From positions 1 to 48,288 of the forward strand of contig JAUYNO010000084.1 in assembly GCA_030696045.1 (NCBI GenBank): a stretch of 48,288 bases of DNA. Reading direction: 5' to 3'. The notes beneath the pieces are model-generated. The model saw only the letters and a program-made list of their open reading frames with translations. It had not been told where the DNA came from and searched no databases. Positions 28,403 through 37,564 of the stretch are shown in pieces; position 1 is the stretch's first letter; each line of letters starts with the position of its first letter. Source of the DNA: Stagnimonas sp. (GTDB lineage: Bacteria > Pseudomonadota > Gammaproteobacteria > Nevskiales > Nevskiaceae). A program made the translations under genes and the position numbers.

Positions 28403-31099
28403 ATGGATGCCACCGCCCCGAACAACCCGCTGATCTGGCATTTCGAGCGCTGCCGCTTCGAAGAAGCCGGCCTGGAACTCTGGGTCGCCGACGAACTGGT
28501 GGAACTGGAGCGCAAGCCGCTGGAGGTCTTGCGGCATCTGCTGCGCCACGCCGGCGAGGTGGTGACCAAGGACGAGTTGCAGGCGGCGGTCTGGCCCGGG
28601 CGGGTGCTGTCCGACACGGTGCTGACCAAGGCCATCAGCCGGATGCGCGAGGTGCTGCAGGACGGCGAGCAGCGCATCGTCAAGACCGTCCACGGCTATG
28701 GCTACCGGCTGGTCGCGGCGGTGACGGTGGAAGCGGTGAGCGCCGCGCCGCTGCCGGCACCGGCGCTGGGCCTGAAGGTCGGCGACCAGCCGCCGCTGCG
28801 GCCGCAATGGCGGCTGGTGGAGCATCTCAACACCGGCGGTTTCGGCGAGGTCTGGCGGGTGGCGCAGGCCAAGACCGGCGAAACCCGGGTCTACAAGTTC
28901 GCCCTCAATGCCGAGTCGCTGGCGGCGCTCAAGCGCGAGATCACCCTGTTCCGCCTGTTGCGCACCCAGTTGGGCGAGGCCGCGCCGGTGGCCGAAGTGC
29001 GCGACTGGAACCTGGAGGAAGCGCCCTACTTCCTGGAGCTCTCGGACTACCCGGCCGGCAATCTCGCCGACTGGCTGGCGACCAAGGGCGGCTGCCTGAG
29101 CCTGCCGGTGGCCGAACGGCTGCGTCTGTTTGGTGACCTTGCCGAGGCGGTGGCCCAGGTGCACGGCGTCGGCGTGCTGCACAAGGACATCAAGCCCGCC
29201 AATGTGCTGATCAGCAAGGAGGGCGGCGTGGCGCGGCCCTTGCTGGCCGACTTCGGCGGCGGCGGCGTGCTGACCGAGGACCTGATCACCAATGCCGGCA
29301 TCACCCGGCTCGGCTTCACCCAGGCGCTGGACGCCGATCACCTGGGCACGCCCCTGTACGCGGCGCCGGAGCTGCTGGAGGGCCAGCCGCATACCGTCCG
29401 CAGCGACGTCTACGCCTTGGGCGTCCTGCTGTATCAGCTGCTGATCGGCGATTTCCGCAAGCCTCTGGCATCCGGCTGGGAGCGCCGCATCGACGACGAG
29501 TTGCTGCGCGAGGACATCGACGCCGCCGTGCAGGGCGCGCCGGAGCGTCGGCTGGCCGCCGCCCAGGAGCTGGCGGATCGGGTCCGCAATCTGGACAGTC
29601 GCCGTGCCGCACGTGCCGCCGAGCGCGCCGACCAGAAGCGCCGGGTCGAGGCCGAGCAGGCCCTGGAGCGCCTGCGCCTGCGCCGCGGCTGGATGCTGGC
29701 GACCATGGTGGCCCTGGGCCTGGGTCTGGGCATCGCCTGGCTGCAGTTCCTGAAAGCCGACCGCGAGCGCCACCGCGCCGAAGCCGCCGCGGAAACGGCG
29801 CTGGAAACCGGCCGCTTCATGTTCGAGGGCCTGCTGTCGGCGCTGGACGTCGGCCAGCAGGGGCGCGCCCGCGAAACCACCGTCAAGGACCTGCTCGACA
29901 ACGCGGCGCGCGCCGCCGACGAGCGCCTGGCCAGTCAGCCGGAGATCGAGTTCCACGTCCGCACCGCACTGTCCACTGCCTACAACCAGATTGACGACGG
30001 CGTGCCGCAGGCGCGGCGCCAGGAAACGCTGGCGCACCAGGCCCTGAGCCGGCTGGCCGATCTCGATCCGAAACGCGCCGTGCAGTTGATTCCGTCCAAT
30101 GGCCTGTGGGTGGTCAGCCCGGACGACAAGCTGCTGCTCGACCGCCTGCTGCTCACCGCGCGGCGGGAGTTCGGCAGCCAGCATTCCAGTGTCCTGGGCC
30201 TGCTGGGTGGCTTGAGCGACGCCGAGTTCCGCTACGGCTCCTTGCAGGCGGGACGCCGGCGGGCGCGCGAGGCACAAGCGCTGGCGGAGCGAGACCAGGA
30301 CGCCGCCAATGCCGAGGACAACATTGCTTTCCGCATCCGGCTGGCGCGCGAGGACGCCGATTTCACCGAGGTCGAGTCCTTGCTGCCGGTGGCGGACCAG
30401 TGGGTGCACGCCCGCCAGCCAGCGCCGCCGGTGAGCCTGGCCTATCTGCAGATGGATCGCGGCATCACCCGCGTCACCCACGGCGAGCCCGAGCGTGCCG
30501 CCACCGATCTTGAACAGGGCTTCGAGGCCCTCAGCCGGCTGCAAGCCGCCGCCACCTGGTACTACCGCTACCCCCTTGCCTACCTGGCGATGCTGCGGGC
30601 GGACCAGGGCCGTACCGCCGAGGCTGGCCAGCGGGTGGCCGAGTGGCGCGCAATTCTGCAGCGCACCTCCCCGCAGGCGGTGGACATGCCGATGGAGGCC
30701 CTGGTGGTGGCCGAGACCGCCTGGCGGATCGGCGACCGCAAGGGCGCGCAGGCGCTGCTGCTGGCTCTGGAGGCGGCGCAGGAGCCCGGGCGTCAGCAAT
30801 GCTTCGCCAACCATGCGCGCCTGCAGCTGGCGGCGATGGCGCTGGAGCAGCGGCAGACCGAGGCGGCGCGCGACTGGTTGCGCAAGCTCAAGCCGGAAGC
30901 CTGGTACGACTATCGCGAAGGACACCCCCGCTACGCGGTCGAAGCCGAGGTGCGTGGCCTGCTCCGCCAGGCCGAGGGCCGGCCGGCAGAAGCACGCGCC
31001 CTGCTGAGCGAGGCCGACCGGCTGTACACCGCAAGCTATGCACCGGCGCACTGGCGTCGTCAGCGCATCGCCCGACTGCTGGCGGCCTTGCCGCCCTAG
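28403..31099 (+). CDS. Winged-helix DNA-binding / Ser-Thr protein kinase / transmembrane protein with helical repeats
   Basis: An 898-residue multidomain signalling protein. Residues 10-105 are an OmpR/CadC-type winged helix (VELERKPLEVLRHLL, VLSDTVLTKAISRMREVL, IVKTVHGYGYRL). Residues about 137-400 are a Hanks-type kinase: glycine loop NTGGFGEVW (143-151), Lys165 in VYKFAL, catalytic loop LHKDIKPANVLI with Asp262 and Asn267 (HKD replacing HRD), DFG at 283-285, APE at 321-323. A charged helix (400-428) leads to one membrane segment (about 433-449). The remaining 450 residues are TPR-like helical repeats, predicted periplasmic. All main catalytic residues are kept. The design implies a membrane-anchored sensor that both binds DNA and phosphorylates proteins. 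The stop codon lies in a long palindrome. Confidence 0.85.
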   Translation: MDATAPNNPLIWHFERCRFEEAGLELWVADELVELERKPLEVLRHLLRHAGEVVTKDELQAAVWPGRVLSDTVLTKAISRMREVLQDGEQRIVKTVHGYGYRLVAAVTVEAVSAAPLPAPALGLKVGDQPPLRPQWRLVEHLNTGGFGEVWRVAQAKTGETRVYKFALNAESLAALKREITLFRLLRTQLGEAAPVAEVRDWNLEEAPYFLELSDYPAGNLADWLATKGGCLSLPVAERLRLFGDLAEAVAQVHGVGVLHKDIKPANVLISKEGGVARPLLADFGGGGVLTEDLITNAGITRLGFTQALDADHLGTPLYAAPELLEGQPHTVRSDVYALGVLLYQLLIGDFRKPLASGWERRIDDELLREDIDAAVQGAPERRLAAAQELADRVRNLDSRRAARAAERADQKRRVEAEQALERLRLRRGWMLATMVALGLGLGIAWLQFLKADRERHRAEAAAETALETGRFMFEGLLSALDVGQQGRARETTVKDLLDNAARAADERLASQPEIEFHVRTALSTAYNQIDDGVPQARRQETLAHQALSRLADLDPKRAVQLIPSNGLWVVSPDDKLLLDRLLLTARREFGSQHSSVLGLLGGLSDAEFRYGSLQAGRRRAREAQALAERDQDAANAEDNIAFRIRLAREDADFTEVESLLPVADQWVHARQPAPPVSLAYLQMDRGITRVTHGEPERAATDLEQGFEALSRLQAAATWYYRYPLAYLAMLRADQGRTAEAGQRVAEWRAILQRTSPQAVDMPMEALVVAETAWRIGDRKGAQALLLALEAAQEPGRQQCFANHARLQLAAMALEQRQTEAARDWLRKLKPEAWYDYREGHPRYAVEAEVRGLLRQAEGRPAEARALLSEADRLYTASYAPAHWRRQRIARLLAALPP

Positions 31100-31263
31100 T
31101 GCAGCGCGTCTGACAGAGCGTTAGATGGATGGCGAGTGGCTTTTGGCGCGGATCAAGGCGCGCCGACGCAGCGGTAGCGGGCTCTACCGCAAGGCGGCGC
31201 AACGCCGAGCCGCGCCAAAAGACGCCGTCAGACGCTAACGATCTGTCAGACGCGCTGCACTAG
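31096..31263. repeat. 168-bp near-palindrome between convergent genes
   Basis: The outer 21 bases are perfect inverted repeats (beginning CTAGTGCAGCGCGTCTGA on each strand). Pairing continues to base 29 of each arm with one mismatch (CGTTAG), and then resumes at TTTTGGCGCG (31141-31150 against 31211-31220). An inner GCGGTAG/CTACCGC stem surrounds the centre. Both neighbouring genes end in it: TAG 31097-31099 stops the kinase, and TAG read on the minus strand at 31262-31260 stops the DUF815 gene. It may act as a bidirectional transcript end or be a small non-autonomous mobile element. Confidence 0.85.
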
Positions 31264-32015
31264 CGACTACCGGCGTAGTCGCGCGCGAACTGCCGCGCCA
31301 CGCGCCCGGAGCGGGAGGCGCGCTGCAGCGCCCAGCGCAGCGCCAGGGTTTCGGTCTCGGCATCCCAGTGCCCGTGGCCGAGCAGACGCAGGTGCAGGCG
31401 CACCAGTTCGAGGTACTGGTCCTGACCAAAGGCCTGGAACGACAGCCAGAGGCCGAAGCGCTCGGACAGCGAAATCTTCTCTTCGGTGGATTCGCCCGGA
31501 TGCAGTTCGTCGTCGATCCAGCGGTACTCGCCGTTGTCCGCTTTCGACTCCGGCATCAGGTGCCGGCGATTGCTGGTGGCAACGATCAGCACATTCTCCG
31601 GCGGCTCCTCGACGCCGCCGTCGAGCGCGGTCTTCAGCGCGGTGAGCGCCGGGTCGTTGCTGGCGAGGCTGAAGTCATCGACATAGAGCAGGAAGCGCTC
31701 GGCGCGGCCGCGCAGCGGCGCAACGATCTCCGGCAGCTCGGCCAGATCGTGCGCCGGCACTTCCACCAGGCGCAGACCCTGCGGCGCGAACTCGGTCAGC
31801 AGGGCCTTCACCAGCGAGGACTTTCCCGTGCCGCGTGCGCCGGTCAGCAGCACGTGATTGGCGGGGCGGCGCTCGACGAACTGGCGCGTGTTCTGCACCA
31901 GCGCGGCCTTCTGGCGGTCGATGCCGAGCAGTTCCGCCAGGGGCTGGTGCTGGACGTGGACGATGGGCTGCAAGGCGCCACGGTGCCAGCGGTAGGCCAG
32001 GGCGGCGCTGTCCAT
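31260..32015 (-). CDS. DUF815-family P-loop ATPase
   Basis: AAA-type ATPase of the DUF815 family, 251 residues from ATG 32015 (MDSAALAYRWHRGALQPIVH). Walker A is TGARGTGKSSLVKALL and Walker B FLLYVDDFSLA. The family segments VEVPAHDLAELPEI, LIVATSNRRHLMPE and SLSERFGLWLSFQAFGQDQY are present. Function is not established for the family. It starts 19 bases after the subtilisin-like lipoprotein gene and is the last of an ettA-led three-gene unit. An in-frame start at 32081 would overlap the upstream gene and is not preferred. Confidence 0.85.
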   Translation of the reverse strand: MDSAALAYRWHRGALQPIVHVQHQPLAELLGIDRQKAALVQNTRQFVERRPANHVLLTGARGTGKSSLVKALLTEFAPQGLRLVEVPAHDLAELPEIVAPLRGRAERFLLYVDDFSLASNDPALTALKTALDGGVEEPPENVLIVATSNRRHLMPESKADNGEYRWIDDELHPGESTEEKISLSERFGLWLSFQAFGQDQYLELVRLHLRLLGHGHWDAETETLALRWALQRASRSGRVARQFARDYAGSR

Positions 32016-32034
32016 GGTCGTCACCGACCCCGCC

Positions 32035-33384
32035 TCAGCCCGCCGCATCGCAGTAGCGATAAGGATTCGGGTCCGGCACAAGCTCCCCGGTCACCTGACC
32101 GCGCAGGTCGCTGTAGGCCTGCCGGGTGCGCATCTGTTCGGCCATGAACTGGCAATAGCCGGCAGGGTGCTCGCGTGCCGGGATGCCGAAGCCGAGTCGG
32201 GCCAGGGCCTCGTCCACCACGCCCTTCGCCGGATCGGTGCTCAGATCACCCCAGGCGAGCTGCAGCCAGGGCGCAGCGGGGTTGATGGGAATCGCGTTGA
32301 TCGGCGGCAGGTCGGCGACCGGCGCGGGCGGCGTGTAGTCGTCGGGGCCGTAATCGACGTAGGCGGCTTGCTCCAGTGCCCGGCGCAGGTCCCAGTTACT
32401 GAGGCGCCGGCTGCCGGCGACTGCCATTGCTGGCGCCTGGTCGGCATCAAGGCGGATACCGCCGCTGTGGCTGAGTCGGCGCCGCGCCTCCAGCAGCACC
32501 TTGGAGGCCAGTCCCGCCGCCTGCGGGGTGGAGATGCTGGTACCGCTGACGGTCAGCAGGCCGGTCTCGCAATCCATGCAGAAGGGCAGGGCGTCGGTGA
32601 AGTTGGCAACGAAATCCGGCAGCAACGCCGCGCTCACGGTCTGGCCCTTGGCCGTCTCGTCGATGCCGGACACGCCGATGGTCCACCAGCTGCCGGCGCC
32701 GCCCTGGTAGGGCACCGGGATCGGGTAATTGCCGGCGGCCTGGAAGATCAGTTTGCCGAACTCGACCACGCCCCGGTAGGAAGACGGTTCAGTGGTCGGA
32801 AGGCCGAAGTTGTAGCTGAAGCTCAGCAGGTCCACCGCCGGATGGGTCAGCACGTATTCCAGCGCCTCCGCATCCGGCCCCACCGGCATCTCGCAGGCTT
32901 CGAAGAATAGCAGCACCGCCTCCGGGTTGGCCTTGAGCATGGATGCGCTGGTGCCAGTGCCATGTGGATTCTTGTCGGCCTGCGGCTGCAGCGGCCGGAA
33001 CGGTTCCTCACAGTTGGAGACAGCGACGACGTTGCTGCCCTCGAACCAGTAGGGCGTGCCGCGCTCGACGCGGTTCCAGAACGCGGCGTCGGTGCTGAGG
33101 TCGGCGGCGAGATCGCCGCTGCGGGTCAGCCGCACCCGGTTCGCCGACGCCACGCCCAGTTCCGCGAGCACCTCGGGTGTGACACTGGCCGGCGCTGAGT
33201 CCGGGTAGATCGGACTGCCGGCGTAGAAGAACTCGTGGTAGGGGTTGAGCGCGGAATCGACCACCGCCACCACCACACGCGGCGCTGCCTTGGCGTCGCC
33301 CGACCCCGCGCCGGAATCGCCGCCGCTGCCGCTGCAACCGGCCAGGACCAGCAGCAGGAGGGGCAGGGCGGCGAGCGGGCGCAT
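32035..33384 (-). CDS. Subtilisin-like (S8) serine protease, lipoprotein
   Basis: Predicted secreted serine peptidase anchored by lipid, 449 residues. The signal peptide ends in a lipobox (LLVLAGC, Cys17) followed by a Ser/Gly-rich linker. The probable S8 triad is Asp43 (VVAVVDSALNPYH), His141 (NPHGTGTSASML) and Ser283 (VSGTSISTPQAAG), with oxyanion Asn219 (FQAAGNYP). The order and spacing fit subtilases, but the motifs around Asp and His are divergent (no DTG, no HGTHVAG). It lies 2 bases after ettA and 19 before the DUF815 ATPase. Substrate unknown. Confidence 0.82.
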   Translation of the reverse strand: MRPLAALPLLLLVLAGCSGSGGDSGAGSGDAKAAPRVVVAVVDSALNPYHEFFYAGSPIYPDSAPASVTPEVLAELGVASANRVRLTRSGDLAADLSTDAAFWNRVERGTPYWFEGSNVVAVSNCEEPFRPLQPQADKNPHGTGTSASMLKANPEAVLLFFEACEMPVGPDAEALEYVLTHPAVDLLSFSYNFGLPTTEPSSYRGVVEFGKLIFQAAGNYPIPVPYQGGAGSWWTIGVSGIDETAKGQTVSAALLPDFVANFTDALPFCMDCETGLLTVSGTSISTPQAAGLASKVLLEARRRLSHSGGIRLDADQAPAMAVAGSRRLSNWDLRRALEQAAYVDYGPDDYTPPAPVADLPPINAIPINPAAPWLQLAWGDLSTDPAKGVVDEALARLGFGIPAREHPAGYCQFMAEQMRTRQAYSDLRGQVTGELVPDPNPYRYCDAAG

Positions 33385-33386
33385 GC

Positions 33387-35051
<1,665 letters not shown>

Positions 35052-35226
35052 TTTGATATTGGCAGGTCGCTGAGTTGGGTTCGCCCTCACCCCGCCAATG
35101 GCTCCGCCATCGGCCCTCCCCTCTCCCGCAGGCGGTAGAGGGACGGTGGTCGCGGCTGCGCCGCGAGTGCTGGTCTGGGGACGGCGCGCATTGTACTGGA
35201 GCGCCGGCCGTGCCAAGGCGCGGCCC
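35052..35226. repeat. Gap with degenerate C/T-rich repeat
   Basis: Divergent gap between ettA and the DUF4124 gene. It contains CCGCCAATGG-CTCCGCCATCGG-like near repeats and CCCTCCCCTCTCCCGCAGGC-GGTAGAGGGA (about 35114-35143). The latter resembles a decayed copy of the CCCTC-CTTGCGGG palindrome family seen at 43346, 43781 and 48211. No gene is apparent. Confidence 0.4.
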
Positions 35227-35232
35227 TATAAT
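35227..35232 (+). promoter_or_regulatory. Consensus -10 box next to the DUF4124 start
   Basis: A perfect TATAAT ends only 7 bases before the ATG at 35240, so transcription would begin at or next to the start codon. That predicts a leaderless mRNA. There is no Shine-Dalgarno, which is consistent. The -35 region (CCGGCC at 17 bp) is poor. Confidence 0.5.
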
Positions 35233-35239
35233 CGCCCGC

Positions 35240-35722
35240 ATGCACAAATTGTTCTGGCTGGCCGTTCTGCTGCTGCCCCTTTCGGCTAGTGCCGAGGTCT
35301 ACCGCTGCGTGCAAGACGGGCAACTGACCTATACCGACCAACCCTGTGCAAAGGATGCTGCCCCGGCCGAACTGCCGCCGCTCAATGTCACTGCGCCGGG
35401 CAAGTCCGCCGATCTGGCCGCTGAACACGACCGCGCGGTGCAGGCGGGCAAGAAGAAGCGCGACGCGGCCGATGCGAAGTTCGTGCAGGAGCAGGGCGAG
35501 AAGCAGGCCCGTGCCAGGCAGGTCCGCCAGGCCATCCTGGACCACCGTGCCCTGTCCGGCATGACGGCCGGCGAACTGGACAGCGCCCTCGGCGCGCCGG
35601 ACCAGCGCAGCGGCGAAAACGGCAACGAACGCTGGACCTATCACGAGAACGACCACCGGCTGACAGTGACGCTCCGGGACGGGCGCGTCACCGGCATCAG
35701 CAAGAAAGAGAACCGCAAGTAA
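35240..35722 (+). CDS. DUF4124 protein, exported
   Basis: Predicted periplasmic protein of 160 residues. Signal peptide 1-18 (LFWLAVLLLPLSASA). A DUF4124 module follows (EVYRCVQDGQLTYTDQPC, Cys23 and Cys36 probably paired). A charged coiled linker covers about 60-105. The C-terminal part, GMTAGELDSALGAPDQRSG then RWTYHENDHRLTVTLRDGRV, resembles the BamE/SmpA fold. No Shine-Dalgarno; see the -10 box at 35227. The stop TAA overlaps the ATG of the threonine dehydratase gene by one base. Role unknown. Confidence 0.82.
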   Translation: MHKLFWLAVLLLPLSASAEVYRCVQDGQLTYTDQPCAKDAAPAELPPLNVTAPGKSADLAAEHDRAVQAGKKKRDAADAKFVQEQGEKQARARQVRQAILDHRALSGMTAGELDSALGAPDQRSGENGNERWTYHENDHRLTVTLRDGRVTGISKKENRK

Positions 35723-36957
35723 TGACTGTCTCCGTCACCGCCGCCGACATCCGCGCTGCCGCTGCCCGTTTCGATGGTCAGGTGCTGCGTACGCCCTGCA
35801 CCCATTCGCGGGTGCTGTCGAAGATCACCGGCGCCGAGGTCTGGCTGAAGTTCGAGAACTTCCAGTTCACGGCCTCGTTCAAGGAGCGCGGTGCGCTCAA
35901 CAAGCTGCTGTCGCTGACCGAAGCCGAACGCGCCGCCGGCGTGGTGGCGGTCTCGGCCGGCAACCATGCCCAGGGCGTGGCCTACCACGCCACCCGGCTG
36001 GGCATCCGCAGCGTCATCGTCATGCCCAAGAACACGCCATTCACCAAGGTGCGCAACACCCGCGAGCTGGGTGGCGAAGTGGTTCTGCACGGCGAGACCC
36101 TGGCCGAGGCCGCCGACTTCATGCGCGCCGAATACCTCGACCAGCGCGGCATGACCCTGGTGCATCCCTACGACGATCCCCAGGTGATCGCCGGCCAGGG
36201 CACCATCGGCCTGGAGATGCTGGAGCAGGCGCCGGAGCTGGATACCCTGGTGATCCCCATCGGCGGCGGCGGCCTGATCTCCGGCATCGCCATCGCCGCG
36301 CACTCGATCAATCCGAATATCCGCGTGGTTGGGGTCGAGTCGGCCGGCTATCCCAGCGCCTACGCGGCGCTGCAGGGCGATCTCTCGCTGGTGAAGGGCG
36401 GCCAGACCATTGCCGAAGGTATTGCGGTGAAGTACATCGGCCAGCTCAATCTGGAGATCATCCGCGAGCACGTGGCCGAGCTGATGCGGGTGGAGGAATC
36501 CGCCATCGAGCGCGGTGTCGCCCTGCTCGCCAATGTCGAGAAGGTGGTGGCCGAGGGCGCCGGCGCCACCGGCCTCGCCGCCTTGCTGACCGACCCGGCG
36601 CGCTTCGCCGGCCGCAAGGTGGGCCTGGTGGTCTGCGGCGGCAACATCGACACCCGCCTGCTGGCCAGCGTGCTGATGCGCCAGCTGGTGCACGAATCGC
36701 GGCTGGTGGGCCTGTCGATCGACATCGAGGACCGGCCCGGCTTCCTCGCCCGCGTCGCCGGCCGCATCGGCGAGTCCGGCGGCAACATCATCCAGGTGCA
36801 CCACGAACGCCTGCATTCAGGCACGCATGCCAAGCTCGCGACGCTTGAAGTGCTGGTCGAGGCGCAGGACGAAGGCCATGCCAGGCAGATCATGGACGAT
36901 CTGGTGGTCGGTGGCTTCGTCGTTCGACGCGGCACGGGCGGTATGGAGATCGACTGA
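35722..36957 (+). CDS. ilvA: Threonine dehydratase (ammonia-lyase) with C-terminal ACT domain
   Basis: PLP enzyme deaminating threonine to 2-oxobutanoate, 411 residues. PLP lysine Lys54 is in FTASFKERGALNKL and the phosphate loop is IGGGGLISGIA. SAGNHAQGVAYHA is also typical. A C-terminal ACT-like domain (about 335-405, LSIDIEDRPGFLARVAGRIG) is present, as in the roughly 400-residue tdcB/ilvA1-type enzymes rather than the 510-residue biosynthetic IlvA with two regulatory repeats. So either biosynthetic or catabolic use is possible. It overlaps its neighbours by one base on each side. Confidence 0.9.
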   Translation: MTVSVTAADIRAAAARFDGQVLRTPCTHSRVLSKITGAEVWLKFENFQFTASFKERGALNKLLSLTEAERAAGVVAVSAGNHAQGVAYHATRLGIRSVIVMPKNTPFTKVRNTRELGGEVVLHGETLAEAADFMRAEYLDQRGMTLVHPYDDPQVIAGQGTIGLEMLEQAPELDTLVIPIGGGGLISGIAIAAHSINPNIRVVGVESAGYPSAYAALQGDLSLVKGGQTIAEGIAVKYIGQLNLEIIREHVAELMRVEESAIERGVALLANVEKVVAEGAGATGLAALLTDPARFAGRKVGLVVCGGNIDTRLLASVLMRQLVHESRLVGLSIDIEDRPGFLARVAGRIGESGGNIIQVHHERLHSGTHAKLATLEVLVEAQDEGHARQIMDDLVVGGFVVRRGTGGMEID

Positions 36958-37400
36958 TGGCGCGCACGATGAGTCTGTTTGAAGCGGCCACCAACAAGGG
37001 CCGCCTGATGCGCCAGGGCGAGATCGTGCAGCTGGTGATGGACGGCGCCGGCGCCTTCGTCTGCAGCGCCGCTGACTTCATGACGGCGCAGAAGTGGGCG
37101 CAGTCGAAACCCGCTTCCAGCAACCTGGTGACCGACCGCGGCCGCTTCATCGAGAAAATCGAGATCCTGATCGCGCGCCCGAACAGCTTCGTCACCACCC
37201 GTGGCAGCCAGGAGCCGCTGACCCGGCTGGCCAAGGCGATGAAGCTGTCCGGCTACGACATGGGCGAGTGGCTGCTGCCGCCCGAGGTCAAGGAGGCGCT
37301 GAAGCCGAAGCTGCCGGTGTTCAAGAGCCAGGAGCAGAAGGACGCCGAGAAGGCGGCTGCTGCCGCTGAGGCGGCTGACGGACCCGCGCCACCGTCCTGA
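36957..37400 (+). CDS. Protein of unknown function
   Basis: A 147-residue frame coupled to the threonine dehydratase gene by a one-base overlap (TGATG), with neighbour-like codon use. It looks soluble: MSLFEAATNKGRLMRQGEIV, an alternating segment (GRFIEKIEILIARPNSFVTT), then WLLPPEVKEALKPKLPVF and an Ala/Glu-rich tail. No signal peptide, membrane segment or metal motif. I do not recognise the family. Confidence 0.7.
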   Translation: MARTMSLFEAATNKGRLMRQGEIVQLVMDGAGAFVCSAADFMTAQKWAQSKPASSNLVTDRGRFIEKIEILIARPNSFVTTRGSQEPLTRLAKAMKLSGYDMGEWLLPPEVKEALKPKLPVFKSQEQKDAEKAAAAAEAADGPAPPS

Positions 37401-37420
37401 GGTAGTACCGCAGATCAAGT

Positions 37421-37494
37421 CCCGTAGGGCGCGCTATGCGCGCCAGCACCTGCGGCGCTCAGCGTCGCTGGCGCATGGAATGCGCCCTACAGGG
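37421..37494. repeat. Inverted pair of REP-like units (BIME-like)
   Basis: Two related units of about 30 nt in opposite orientation. The left reads CCCGTAGGGCGCGCTATGCG then CGCCAGC. The right, on the minus strand, reads CCCTGTAGGGCGCATTCCAT then GCGCCAGC. The centre is CACCTGCGGCGCTCAGCG. It differs in stem from the GTAGGAGCGGGC type at 2715 and 38728 but shares the GTAGG head. It fills the convergent gap after 37400 and may end both transcripts. Confidence 0.7.
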
Positions 37495-37564
37495 CCGTAG
37501 CTCGGAAGAAATCCGGGGGTGGGTCTTCGCCATCGGCAGCGCAAACTATGGTTAGGTTGATTGA

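Noticed and set aside
35052..35216. N-terminal extension of EttA on the minus strand and of the DUF4124 protein on the plus strand
   Set aside because: Both run through low-complexity repeat sequence; family N-termini and the signal peptide are at 35051 and 35240.
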